NCBI GenBank assembly: GCA_026225945.1
Contig: JAMJFZ010003163.1
Span: 20,706,501 to 20,770,500 of the forward strand
Reading direction: 5' to 3'
Length of the DNA: 64,000 bases
Source of the DNA: Cricetomys ansorgei
Lineage: Eukaryota; Chordata; Mammalia; Rodentia; Nesomyidae
Shown: one piece after another, positions 45,480 through 56,260 of the stretch
Layout: each line of letters begins with the position of its first letter
Position numbering within the stretch: position 1 is the first letter of the stretch
The notes under the pieces: generated by a model
Seen by the model: only the letters and a program-made list of their open reading frames with translations
Told to the model about the DNA's origin: nothing
Database searches by the model: none
Program-made: the position numbers and the translations under genes

Positions 45480-45602
45480 GTTAGTCATTGTTCTCATCGT
45501 GACAAATTACCCAATGGGAACAACTGAAGGGTGGACTATTGTGGTTCCTAGTTTCTGGGAATGGTGCCCAGGGTCACTGGGCCCATGCGCTTAGAGAGAA
45601 CA
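45480..45602 (-). mobile_element. MaLR LTR fragment, reversed
   Basis: ATCGTGACAAATTACCCAATGG, CAACTGAAGGGTGGACTATTGTGG and GAACATCATGCAAGCAGG follow the complement of the 3' part of rodent MaLR LTRs. The other end is missing. Confidence 0.45.
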
Positions 45603-46639
45603 TCATGCAAGCAGGTTTGTGTTGTCTTCTTCCTACTGAGAAAGGAGCTTGAGGTTTCCAATTCCAATTGTAGATTTCTCTCCCTTTTTATTCTGTCAGT
45701 TCTTCTGGAGGTACTTTGATGTAGTACTATTAGTACACACATATGCTTTTAAGATTGCTGTGGCTTCTCAAAAAAAAAATTGGCCATATAGTCATGAAAT
45801 GTCTTTCGTTTGTGTAGTGAGAATTCCTGTTTTGAAGTTCATTTTGTCTGAACCTCTCCTCTGGGAAGATCTGCTCTCCAGGACCTTCACAGCACCTGGG
45901 TGCTCAGGGTGCCAACTGCTCTGATTTGTCTGTTTCTGAGAAGTCAGAATAGTTCACCAAAGCCCACAGACATTTCCCCTTGAAAACCCGGAATGATGTA
46001 ACACTACCTTCATCTCCTCATGGCTGCGGTTGCTGACGATGGTGCGCGGAATCCTTTTGAGATGGCCCCACACTTCATTCCGTTGGCTGCAGTCTGCTTC
46101 ACTCCCTGTTGTCCTTGGCCTGCCTCACTTCATCTGATTCAACCTGTTGAGCACTGAGGATTTTAAATTTTCGCCAGTCACAAGTTCTTAGAATCCTTGC
46201 TCCGCCTCCATCATGCTTAGGATTGATGATGCTGAAACAGGCGCTTCAGTGAAGCCAGCATTGCCAGCACCAAGACACGTGAATGAGACCCGGGGCAACA
46301 CAGCCTTGAGTTTACAGAATTCTTCCACTTCCTGTTCGAATGAGCCATCTGAAATTTGGCTCCATATCTCCTTTACCTTTCCTTTAAGGTAAGATTTTTT
46401 TAAGATTTGGCAGGAGCAGGAGCTTACCTAAGAATCACCTTGGACAGCCTCCATCCACCATCCGGATCCATCCGGATCCACCTGAATCTGGATGGCGCAG
46501 GATAGCAACCCGACTCTAAGCCCAGCCCCAAGCCATGGCAGCTGTTGGCTTAACTACAGGCCTACTTGAGATAGGGCATGTGACCTAGACAGAGTTCTAG
46601 AAATCCTCGAAACCAGCCAAAAATATAAGGTGGAGCTGT
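45603..46639. other. Unassigned non-coding DNA
   Basis: TCCATCCGGATCCA and CCGGATCCACC overlap as a small direct repeat near 46456-46480. No gene or other repeat recognised. Confidence 0.45.
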
Positions 46640-46922
46640 TATGGGAAGTTCTGGAGTCTTTGAGACATGGGACCTCGCTGCTTTATGTGGGGCTTTGGTA
46701 GACTTTGAGGGCTCTAGGCTGGCCCTACTCTGGTCAAGTTTCCTATTCCTGACCGTGGCAATGTAATTAACCACAAAGCCCATCATCAGGGACCTGACCA
46801 CCAGTTGCCATGTTTTTCTGTACCATGATGGACGGTGTCCCCTCAAACCATGAGTCAAAGATAAATCCTCAACATGTTTCAGTCAGACAGTTTGTCACAG
46901 AAATAAGAAAAGTAGTTGACAC
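46640..46922 (+). mobile_element. MaLR LTR, 5' end unclear
   Basis: TACCATGATGGACGGTGTCCCC, AACCATGAGTCAAAGATAAATCC, CAGACAGTTTGTCACAGAAATAAG and AAAAGTAGTTGACACA form the characteristic MaLR 3' end, with AAATCC in place of a strong poly-A signal. The 5' boundary could not be fixed. Confidence 0.65.
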
Positions 46923-47829
46923 AGTACCCCTTGTGCTTGAGGAGAGCGGTCATGCTCATTAGATCTCCAAAGGAATTTCTGAGCACAGATACCTTTAAAA
47001 ACCATAATTCATAGCATATCACTATATTCCTAATTTTCCCCATAGAACACACTGGAGTTATTTTTCATGTTTCACTGTTCTTTTAATTTTTATATATTGG
47101 ACAAAAACACAATAATTCTACATGACTAACTCTAAAACCTCAGGTATTTAAAACAACAAATGCGTAATCCTGTACAAGGTCCATTATGAGTCTCTTAAAC
47201 GTTCTCTCGGGCTGCTGTCTTCCATGTGACAAATCCCATAATTTCGCAATAGAGGACCCTTCCGTAATCAGCAAGTTGAGAAGAGAGGCCCAAAGACTGG
47301 TAACAAGCTACCTGTTCCTTCCTAGAAACAACACACATCCTCCATTTCATTTCGTTGGGCAAAGCAAGTAACGTGTTCTTATTTAACTTAAATGAGGGCA
47401 GGGAAATTCAAACCACTCATGTTGCTCAGAGAGCAACACTAATGCCAACTTTGCATCCCTTCACATTTACTCCCAAGAAGAACACAGTGTTGAGCTAAGT
47501 AACCAGATAGAATGGTATTTTGACTAGAAACTTTATGCTAAAGGCAAAAAGGATTGCATATAATCATTGCACTCAAGCTGGTAATTTATTGCTCTTGGAC
47601 GCATACACTTACAATTCTGCATCTATGAGAATATTAAAGTGGAACAAAGAGTATAAAAGAGAAAGTTGTGGGAGACAGATTTTTCACTCTCTGAAAAAAA
47701 AATGTGCACAAATAAATAAGGGAGGAAAGTTATAGTGCTGAATTAGCACCAGAGATAACAGTTTAAACTCCCTTAAGTGGATGGATGTAGAAATAATTAT
47801 AGATACGTGCCTATACAATGATTAGTGTA
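46923..47829. other. Unassigned non-coding DNA
   Basis: AT-rich, with no recognised repeat family. A9 lies near 47694-47702. No gene. Confidence 0.5.
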
Positions 47830-47926
47830 TACTTATAGTAGCATATATGTTGGTATATTATATATAATAATATAGTTATTATATAACATAAAAATAATAA
47901 TATAATATATTTTATATATATATACA
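47830..47926. repeat. AT-rich low-complexity segment
   Basis: TATATA, ATAATA and TTATTATA units over about 95 bp, ending in a TATATATATATAC run. No transposon structure. Confidence 0.9.
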
Positions 47927-48313
47927 GTCTTCTAGCTCTTCCTGCTGAGAACAGCATAAGCAAAGACATTCCAGGTAACAGTGATCACACCCATACTCCA
48001 GACCTTGGTTTCTAGAGAACACTATTCATTGAAAGGAACCAGGGCTCCTAGAGAAACAATTGATTTTATGGATGAGGTGCAATTATTACCAGAATTTAAG
48101 GAAGTGCACCAAACACAGCATGGGAGAAAGCATGTCCAAGCAACATAAGCGCCAAACCCAAAGGGCTCTCAAGGGCCAAGTATGAGCAACTTGACCAATG
48201 AAGTTAAATAGATCTGACTGCACCACAGAGCATGCAACACGTATACATGAGTTCATACAGATGTAAGTAAATACTCAAAAAGATAAATACATGAAGAATG
48301 GGGGGATGGGGTC

Positions 48314-48869
48314 TGTAATGGAACACTTGGAAGAAGTTTTTGTTATTTTGGTTTCTTTAAAAACACAAAACGGAGTTTGGATTAGGTTTGTGTTCTCACC
48401 CCAGCTGTGGTAGAGTTGTTTATGAGTTGGATTTGGAATGCTTGATGCAGGTGGCTATAATTTGGTTGGGTGCAGTCGTTCTGGCACCTGTAGCTTGTTT
48501 CAGGAATTGTGTGCCACATGGGTTTATGGGAACTTTTGGCTTAGGTTATAAAAAGTCTGAAGCCCCAAGAATTGGGGAGGATGTTGGTTGGTGGTTTGTT
48601 GGTTGAGTTGTCATTCTTAATGTGTTAACTCTTAAAAGAACAAAGGTTGGAGGGATTGAGTTTACAGACCATGAGCTGAGATGCTAGTCTGACTCACTGT
48701 CAACTGGTCCTGTTCGAGTTTAGGCCAGCCTAAAAAGAGGCTGTGAAGATTTCTACCTTTCTCTCATTCTATATCAAGGCCGCTTGTAAAAGCGGTGAAG
48801 ATTTCTTTCTATTCTCCCTTTCTCTTTCTTCCCTAAATGTATGGTACAAGATTGTGGTGTACTGCTACA
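48314..48869 (+). mobile_element. 5' LTR of a 2.3-kb retroelement (probable)
   Basis: It opens TGTAATGGAA, 9 of 10 bases like the 3' LTR start TGTTATGGAA, and closes GTACTGCTACA, like the 3' LTR end ATACTACTACA. It is preceded by GGGGTC (48308-48313), which recurs directly after the 3' LTR. A TATAAAA lies at about 48548. GTGAAGATTTCT occurs twice, 54 bp apart (near 48743 and 48797). The middle does not resemble the 3' LTR. Confidence 0.5.
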
Positions 48870-48871
48870 AA

Positions 48872-48889
48872 TGGCACATCAATGTGGGG
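48872..48889 (+). other. Primer-binding-site-like sequence
   Basis: TGGCACATCAATGTGGGG begins two bases after the LTR's terminal CA. It resembles the tRNA-Lys-type site of class II elements (TGGCGCCCAACGTGGGG) with a few changes and one extra base. Confidence 0.45.
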
Positions 48890-50235
48890 CTGGACATCAT
48901 GCCAGCTAATCCAATGTGAAGACAAGGAAGAAGAGAAACTCCAGACCTCACAGAGTCCTATAAAGTATGCTCAGGGAAGCTACCAGAGGATGGAGATTAA
49001 GGAATTAATTGAAGAGTCCTAAAGGAAGAGGAGAGAGACAAAGAAAGAAGCCTTTATGAAGAGAGAAGCCTATGAAGTTGATAAATAAATGAGGAAAAAA
49101 GATCCAAGGTGAGAGCCAGAATTCAGCTGGGAGCAGGAAAAATCAAGGTTCTCACTGCTCTTGCTGATCGTAGAGCCGATGTTCCCTCCCGCTGCTGGTA
49201 GCAGCGTGCTGTTTCACAAACTAAGTTTTCTGACAGCTGTGTTGTACGAGTGTGAAGCTCAAGATGTTATGTTTGAGATCTATGGAAGGGGTTGTATATT
49301 TCCCCATAACAGTGGTGAAAAAGAAGACCAAACCACCAGGATATTTCAATCAGAGATCCTTGCCACCTGCCCAGGACCTCCTGCTGTTGTGGAAGCCTCT
49401 GGTTAGAACCAAAAAAGCCACTTAGTTAAATTGAACAGTTTTTGTTTTTGTTTTTGTTTTTGTTTTTGTTTTTGTATTTCCTGCAAACCTGACTATAAGC
49501 AGACCAGGCATTGGTGATGGTGATGAGAACTCCACCCATGAGGGAACCTTTCCTGCAAACAAGGACTAGTTATTTTTCCTGCAAACCAGACTGTATCTTA
49601 AAATCTGGAAAGTGTTTCCTCAGGGTCAGCACACAGAAACTGTCTTCCAGAGTTGGCAGAGTTTGTATCTCGTGCTGGTAACTGAACTTGGTACTGTAAA
49701 AGTCACCCAGGTGTTACTGGTTTTGAAGGTATGAAGGGATCTTTGGAGAGCAACAAAGGCTAGGCACTGTGAGAGGCCAGGAGAGGCCATGGTAAAGTAG
49801 CCTCAGTGGCAATTGAAGGCCCAGATTGAAGGGTTCATACAGAGAAGTTGAGGCTTGGCACCATGAAAAGAGCCTAGGAGAGGCTATTGGTGAAAGTGCG
49901 CCCAGTTGCAGCAAGAAACCCCAGTATTCTGAAGATGCCAGTACCATGGGACAACCACCAAGAACAGCAGCAGTAGAGGGAAGCCAGCCAGAGCCTGGAG
50001 GATAAGCTGTGTGTGCTGCAGAGGTCTGAGCTAGATCCAAGCCCTTTGGAGAAGCCCAGAAGATTGTGAGTTCCAGACAATTGGACATTGAAAATATTTT
50101 TCTGTTGTCCAAAGACATTGTGAAAGCTTGATAGATGTTTGGTTTCATTTGGTCCTGTCCTTGTGATTGTTCCTCTTGTAAATAGTTTTGCTGGTGCAGT
50201 GTCAAACTGTGTTGTAAAGGTAAAGCAATTTTTAA
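48890..50235 (+). mobile_element. Internal region of the non-autonomous retroelement
   Basis: About 1.35 kb between the probable primer-binding site and the polypurine tract, far too short for the coding set of a complete provirus. I recognise no gag, protease, pol or env motif. A 178-codon frame on the opposite strand (49714-50250) has no recognisable domain and ends inside the element. GAGAGGCCAGGAGAGGCC and GAGCCTAGGAGAGGC form an internal near-repeat. Confidence 0.5.
49439..49476. repeat. GTTTTT hexamer array
   Basis: Six tandem GTTTTT units inside the retroelement's interior. Confidence 0.95.
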
Positions 50236-50251
50236 TACAGAAAAGGGCAAA
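50236..50251 (+). other. Polypurine-tract-like sequence
   Basis: ATACAGAAAAGGGCAAA is purine-rich and abuts the TG of the 3' LTR, the position of plus-strand priming in LTR retroelements. Confidence 0.45.
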
Positions 50252-50589
50252 TGTTATGGAAGTTTATTTTTAGTTGTGCTTAAAATAATTGTTTTTTTGT
50301 ACTGTTGGAAAAAGGGAAGCATAGGCCTTAGCATTTTATATTATCTGAAGATGCTGGATTTCTGTGGGGGATGTTTGATTGCTAATGATCCTCATGTGTT
50401 ATTAGTAGAACACCTAAGAAATTCTGAATCAATAAAACACCTGAGCTCAGATGCTCAGGGTTGCACTGTTAATTGATTATGGTGCTGACCAGGATGGTGT
50501 TTCCCTCTGCTGAGGTCTGGCAGAGTTTGTATGTATGAGAATGCTTCCTTGTCTACTTTGGTGAGCCACCACAATGGTATACTACTACA
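50252..50589 (+). mobile_element. 3' LTR, related to the solo LTR at 60161
   Basis: TG..CA ends (TGTTATGGAAG to ATACTACTACA), 338 bp, with CAATAAAA near 50431 and a GCTGGATTTCTGTGGGGG block. It matches the reversed element at 60161-60500 over its whole length, including conserved GATTGCTAATGATC and CCCTCTGCTGA. GGGGTC follows (50590-50595). Confidence 0.65.
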
Positions 50590-50744
50590 GGGGTCTTCCT
50601 CATTGAAGGTTTCCAGAGCTGATATGCAGATATGGTACAGTCCCCTCCCTGTGAATGCTGGCTGGATTAGTGACTTACTTACAAATTGTAGGCTATGGGA
50701 AGAGGAAAACAGCAGAGAACATAGCAGATATATAAAGCAAAGGC

Positions 50745-50860
50745 CTCAGTTTCCTCATCTGTAAATGATAGAAATAACAGATCTCTTCCATAGGATGACT
50801 GGTTATGAGTCAACGTGATGAGTGAGTCCCTGGGAGTTGAGCCCAGCAGAAAGGGCTCAG
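50745..50860 (+). mobile_element. MIR SINE, 3' half
   Basis: GCCTCAGTTTCCTCATCTGTAAATGAT is an almost exact MIR core match. AGAAATAACAGATCTCTTCC and a decayed end follow. Confidence 0.85.
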
Positions 50861-51624
50861 TGAGTCTTGGTTGTTATATGCATTGCTTAATGATTGAGAC
50901 TTTTTCTGAGAAAATGGTAATCGCACATCTTGATTGTGCTGATATCATAAAACATACTTATATATACCTAGACAAAGCAATGAAGTCACTTAGTGTGGTC
51001 TCTTGGTCTATAAAAGAGGCCCGGTTAGTGTGGAGTGTATGTAGCAGCTGCTAGTGTGACTAAACATAATATGTGGCTTTTGTTCTTAATGACTAGGAAA
51101 GTATGCTAAAGCAATGATTAAAAGTACAGTTAGGTAAATATTTAAGCCAGTAGCAGACTTACTTATGATTATTATCAAACATGGCATATTTACCCAACCA
51201 GATGTGTTCTCCTTTTATACAACAAGCAAAGAAGAAGTTGGTTTGCAGCACCATCCCCATAGCCAACTGCCCTACGCTACAGTGACACCATTATGTGGTA
51301 GGAAGTTCCTAACTGAACTGTACCTCGGTGGGACCACAGTTGCACACACAGCTTGTCACAGTGAACAGCGTACCTGAATTATCTACCCCTCCCAGCTCCC
51401 AGAATTTGGAAGACCCTCAACATGCCCGAGTACATCACTTAGTCCTGATGGGATTGTTTTCACTCAAAACAATTGTTTCAGAGGCCAGTCGTTACATTTG
51501 GCAGCTGCTCATGTGTGATTATCTGGGCATCTTGTCCTGTATTTCAGCACATAGGGTATTTACTCCCCCAACTAACTGTGAGAATGAGTCTTTGGGATAC
51601 GAAGAAAGGTATGATTACCTGGGT
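50861..51624. other. Unassigned non-coding DNA
   Basis: No repeat family or gene recognised. A 100-codon frame at 51328-51630 has no domain. Confidence 0.5.
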
Positions 51625-51765
51625 GGTTGATTTTGAACCACTTTGAGCTTCTTCATTAGTAAAATGGGTATAATATCCTTATCCATCTCGATGGCAATTC
51701 AACAGTCCACTCAATAAACTGCCTGACACATAGTAAATGATCGATAAGTGTTTGCTAGTATGCAA
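51625..51765 (+). mobile_element. MIR SINE, 3' half
   Basis: GAGCTTCTTCATTAGTAAAATGGGTATAATATCC, CAATAAACTGCCTGACACATAGTAAATG and GATAAGTGTTTGCTAGTA follow MIR through to its 3' end. Confidence 0.9.
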
Positions 51766-52449
51766 GATAATAAAAAGAGAATCTAGCTGCTAGCCTGTAG
51801 AAAATTTCTTTGATTAAAAGTCCACACAAAATTCTTCTCCTAGCCTAGCAAATAGAGTTCCTAAAGTCTGTACAGACCTACGTGGTGAAATGGAGACAAA
51901 GGTTCCTAATCAGCCCTGGAGTCCTGGCCTTGGCATTTGGGTCTACCGCCTCAGAAACAGCTGTTCCTCCATTGCCTGCCACTCACAGGCTGGATAGGTC
52001 AAGGGGAGGTATATCTGAATGAGTGACCCCTGGGACCCAAAGGTCAGACTTGGGCCAGGAAGGGGAGGGACCCAAGGAACAGCAGCTGCTGTTTGCTGGA
52101 CTGGGTCCTCAGGGGATTACTTGTTTAAGTTTCAATAAAATGATCTTAATTTAGTGGATCTATATCCTATGTTTATTTTTTCTTCAGAAAAGATTCAATC
52201 TGCAGTTTATTTCAGGAAAGCTCTTGCCTTCCCCTGAGGTTGTTGATAGCGATGTAAGTGCTCAGTGATTTGGTTTGATTGGAGAACAATTGTTAGGGGT
52301 CACAGATCTTACCATACAATCACAGCATAAACTCCGGACAACTCCTTCTGCCTTTGTTCCTGGTCTATTTTGCTTTATTCATTTAAACAGATGGTAAAAT
52401 CACACAATTCAATCTCCCCATCTACCAAGGAACTACTACTACCCTACTA
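51766..52449. other. Unassigned non-coding DNA
   Basis: No repeat family or gene recognised upstream of the minisatellite. Confidence 0.5.
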
Positions 52450-52890
52450 CATACATATATATATATGTGTGTGTGTGTTTGTGTGTGTATGTGTGTTTAT
52501 ATATGTGTGTATGTATTCATGTGTATGTGTGTGTGTTTATATATATGTGTATGTATTCATATGTGTGTGTGTTTATATATATATGTATGTATTCATGTGT
52601 GTGTGTGTGTGTGTTTATATATGTGTGTATGCATTCATGTGTGTGTGTGTATGTTTATATATATGTATATGTATTCATGTGTGTGTGTGTTTATATATAT
52701 ATGTATGTATTCATGTGTGTGTGTGTGTGTGTTTATATATGTGTGTATGTATTCATGTGTGTGTGTTTATATATATGTGTATGTATTCATGTGTGTGTGT
52801 GTGTGTTTATATATATGTGTATGTATTCATGTGTGTGTGTGTGTGTGTTTATATATATGTGTATGTATTCATGTGTGTGTGTGTGTGTGT
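52450..52890. repeat. TG/TATA minisatellite with higher-order structure
   Basis: Ten units each hold a 25-base core from TTTATATAT to GTATTCAT followed by a variable TG run. ATTCAT falls at 52515, 52555, 52591, 52633, 52673, 52709, 52751, 52785, 52825 and 52867. Cores are of three kinds (A with GTGTGTATG, B with ATATGTGTATG, C with ATATATGTATG), in the order A-B-C-A-B-C-A-B-B-B. The open frame of up to 210 codons across it is a by-product. Confidence 0.97.
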
Positions 52891-53173
52891 AAATAAAACT
52901 TGTATTAATAACTTCAGTTTCATAAAATGTCTCTCAATAACAACTTCTCTCCATTCCTCTCAGGGCCACCCTCCCATCCCTGTGCCCTCAAAAAAAAATT
53001 AAATTAAATAAATAAAATCCAGCTTGTGTGGCAGAAGCCTGGATCAAGGGTATCACCATGGTGTTTGGAGGCAGCAGTCTGCTCTGATGGTGAATACTCA
53101 CTTGGGCTATATTAGCATGAGATTAAGTAAGATAAAGTTCAACCTGAATTTGGGCTTCATTGCCCAAACCCAC
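52891..53173. other. Unassigned DNA between two minisatellites
   Basis: An A9 run and AAATTAAATTAAATAAATA lie at 52990-53018. No gene. Confidence 0.5.
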
Positions 53174-53287
53174 AGGCACCTGGACATGCTGCAGGCACCC
53201 TGATATCCTCTAGGCACCATGACTTCCCACAGGCACCAGGGGCTCCGGCAGGCATCTGGACAGCACGTGGGCACCCAGACACACATC
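53174..53287. repeat. 19-bp minisatellite, six units
   Basis: Six units of exactly 19 bp start at 53174, 53193, 53212, 53231, 53250 and 53269, each beginning AGGCACC or a one-base variant (AGGCATC, GGGCACC). The 12 bases after this head vary widely. A seventh unit (53288-53306) is barely recognisable. Confidence 0.9.
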
Positions 53288-53306
53288 CTGAAACTACCAG
53301 GGCATC

Positions 53307-54348
53307 CCACAAGCCCCATGAACACCCTGACTTCTTATCCCCAAATTCATGTAAAAAGACAATGGCTTTCTCTGTTTCCAAGTCTGCTATTTCAGAGGCT
53401 TCCAAAGACTTTTATGCTTGAGCAGGCCAGTATGTGAGTATACACAGTGCCTGCTCATTTCCTGCCCCCTTTAAAAAGAACATTTCTTAATCACCACGAT
53501 AGTATGATAACTGTTACTTTTGCTTCCCTGTCTTGAGAAAGTTAGTTTAGCGAAATTTCAAATAAACTAATGTTTCATTATTAACATCTGCCTTCGTTTT
53601 AAAAAAACGCACCCAGAGGTTTTTAAGAGCACCCATCCTATGTGTGTTACACAGTGACAAAAAGGAATGGGGTAGCCTTATCTATTGGTACCAAAGAATC
53701 TACTGAAGAGAAATGAGTTCCTAAATAATGCATTGTATAATGATACTATTTATTAAAATACTAAACTACAAGTACTCTAAATTCACTAGCTGTCTACATG
53801 AAAGCATCCAGTGTGCTCCAGAAAATGATACATCGAATTAAGAACAAAGAGGAAGGAAACAAAATGGATGGGAGTCAGGGGGTGGCTGGTCAATGGAGCT
53901 ATTTGCAGAGTACACACTGCACTAGAACAGACCATCAGACAGCCCTTACAGATGGCTGCCGTCCACCCGATTGGCCGGAGCATGGGCCCCACTGTTGATG
54001 GGTATTTGAGTATCATTCTTGGCCATCAGCCTTGTCTTTATTATTCAAAAGATTTTAGAAAAACAAATTCACATGTTTCTTCTGAAATTAAAAATGTTAT
54101 ACATAGGAAAAAATTATATGTGCAAAGCATATGGATTTTTGCTACAAAAAGAGCTCAGAGCATATGGCTCTGCAGTGCAGAGATTTATACATGGATCCAT
54201 TTCACAATCCATAATTTAAAGCTAAGGAAATCTTCCCTGCTCTTTCCAGATATACTCAAACTGCATCTGGAATTCTAGCTCCAGCTTTGGAAAGACTGAG
54301 ACAGACTCATACCCTCTTATTCAAGTTCCTCTCATCCCGAGCTACTTG
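53307..54348. other. Unassigned non-coding DNA
   Basis: AT-rich with no recognised repeat. A frame of 136 codons (53868-54278) has no domain or homologue that I recognise. Confidence 0.5.
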
Positions 54349-54353
54349 GGCAC

Positions 54354-54775
54354 TGTGCTGACTAGTTTTATGTCAACGTGACACAAACTAAAATCATCTA
54401 AGAAGAAGGAACCTCAGTTAAGAAAATGCCTCCATAAGATTGAGCTATAGGCAAATCTGTAGGCCATTTTCTTAATTAGTGATTGATGGAGGGGAGGGGC
54501 AGCTCTCTGTGGGAAGAGACATCCCTGGGCTGGTGAGCCTGGTTCTATAAGAAAGCAGACTGAACAAGCCATGGGGGACCAGCCAGTAGGCAGTACACCT
54601 CTATGGCTTCTGCATCAACTCCTTTCTCCAGATTCCTGGCCTGTTTGAGTTCCTGCCCTCACTGCTTCTGATGGTGAACTGTTATGTGGAACTGTGAGTG
54701 AAATAAACCCTTCCCTCCTCAAGTTACTTTTGACCGTGGTATTTCATCCCAGCAATAGAAGCCCTAACTAAGACA
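54354..54775 (+). mobile_element. Rodent MaLR (MT-type) solo LTR with exact target duplication
   Basis: TG..CA termini (TGTGCTGACTAGTTTTATG to CCCTAACTAAGACA), flanked by GGCAC on both sides (54349-54353 and 54776-54780). It holds AATAAACCCTTCCCTCC near the 3' end and GCCAGTAGGCAGTACACC. It is better preserved than the related LTR at 12659. Confidence 0.92.
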
Positions 54776-54780
54776 GGCAC

Positions 54781-55799
54781 TGAGAAACATGGAAGTGGAT
54801 CCATCTAGGCTCATTTTTAATAAGAGTCTTTATCAGCAAGGATTGTTGATCAGAATCATCACTGTCAATACACAAGGGCCAGTCCTGAAAAACCAGATCG
54901 TAAACAGTTTAAGGTTCATGGGACAGATACAACCATTCAGCTAGGCCATTGTAGTGTACAAACAGCAGTAGGGGTGACTGTGTGGCTGTGTGATAATCAT
55001 TCTTCACATCACCTGAGGTGAAGCTGAAGACTACTACCAAGACCTTGTCTAGCTAACTCATCACTGGTCCAGGACACACAAACCCAGTGCCAGGTGGAGC
55101 TCCTGAAATCTACATAGCATCACCTTATATATTAAGATATCTGCACGGAATAAAAAGAGTCAACGTGATTCTACCTAGCTCACCCAGTGACCCCAGATAA
55201 AGGACTCTGTAGGGATATATGTTGTTCCATTCCTTGTGTTTTAAGGACACTTGAGTCCCCTCTGTACAAATTCACTCTACCCATACCAGAGAAAACTGGC
55301 ATCAAGGGGGCCTGATGGGATTGAACTCTCGCTTTTGGATCTCGAGTCTTTATTTCCCTCTATACTGAGTGCTTGTCTTCACATTTCAGCAGAAGTCGAG
55401 AACACTGAAATGTAGAAGTCAATCACAAATCCTACCCGGGTTAGGCAGACTTTCCTGATAAGACCCTATCTATTGTAAAGCTCTGGCATCACACGAGGAA
55501 TCTATCTTTATCTTAAGTAATAAGTATTATGCCAGTCAATCTTTCTGTGTCAGGTTGACACATCATTAAACCAACACAGGAGGATTAAAAAAAAAAAAAA
55601 AAGCCCCATCAAACCATCCCAACGCCAATTCTTTCATATGTCACAAAGCAATAAAGCCAACTTTTATGTCCTGAATTCAGCCTGACCAGGTGGATTATTC
55701 TATTTTCTCCAAAGTTGCCATGCCAGTGAGAATGCCAGTTGCAAAACTGCTGTTGAGTGAGGAGTTCAAGGGAAAAGGGAAACATGACAAGCACGGTCC
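54781..55799. other. Unassigned non-coding DNA
   Basis: A 16-A run (55587-55602) is preceded by GTGTCAGGTTGACACATCA, which resembles a tiny reversed MaLR end. No gene. Confidence 0.45.
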
Positions 55800-56260
55800 C
55801 TGTCAAGTCCCAGAAAGAATTATGTAAATTGTTTATATGTTTCGCAGGAAAAATGAGGCGGGCGAGGAAGATCTAAGCATTGCGATCAGCGCGTTCCTTT
55901 CTTCCCTTCGTGCTCCCAATTAAAAGCGGGCTCTTCTTTCACTGGAGATGTGCAATGATTAAACTATGATGTCTTTCTTTTTAAAAAACAAAAACAAAAA
56001 CCGATTTATAGCAGAGGGGCTCCACACTACTGCCACTTCTGTAAGGTTGCCTGTGATTGCTCTAGCCAAGGCTTTGTCTAATTAAATCACACAAAAGATT
56101 GTTTCTTAGTAACACACCTGGTCCACGCTTTGTGTTGGCTTTCGTTTAAGCTGTCTCATGCTGCCTCGTGGCGTGAAAGGATATTAATCAGGTAAATGGC
56201 CATTAAAAGTCATATCAATATTTGCTATGTGGCAATTGTTTCCTTAAATCTTGAACAAAG
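55800..56260. promoter_or_regulatory. Candidate conserved regulatory block
   Basis: Repeat-free sequence with CCAATTAAAAGCGGG (near 55917), GTCTAATTAAATCACAC (near 56077), GATATTAATCAGG (near 56180) and SOX-like ATTGTT/AACAAAG sites near 56235-56260. A few CpGs cluster at 55855-55910. No coding frame. Regulatory role inferred. Confidence 0.35.

Noticed and set aside
49714..50250. 178-codon minus-strand open frame with a leucine- and serine-rich product
   Set aside because: It lies antisense inside the retroelement interior, shows no domain or signal that I recognise, and ends close to the LTR. No promoter or codon pattern supports it.
52370..53002. 210-codon frame with repeated Tyr-Ile-Cys-Val segments
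   Set aside because: It follows the unit order of the minisatellite; protein periodicity mirrors DNA periodicity.
55540..55602. GTGTCAGGTTGACACATCA followed by 16 A, as a reversed MaLR end or retroposon tail
   Set aside because: Too short (about 35 bp) and no body sequence to support a call.
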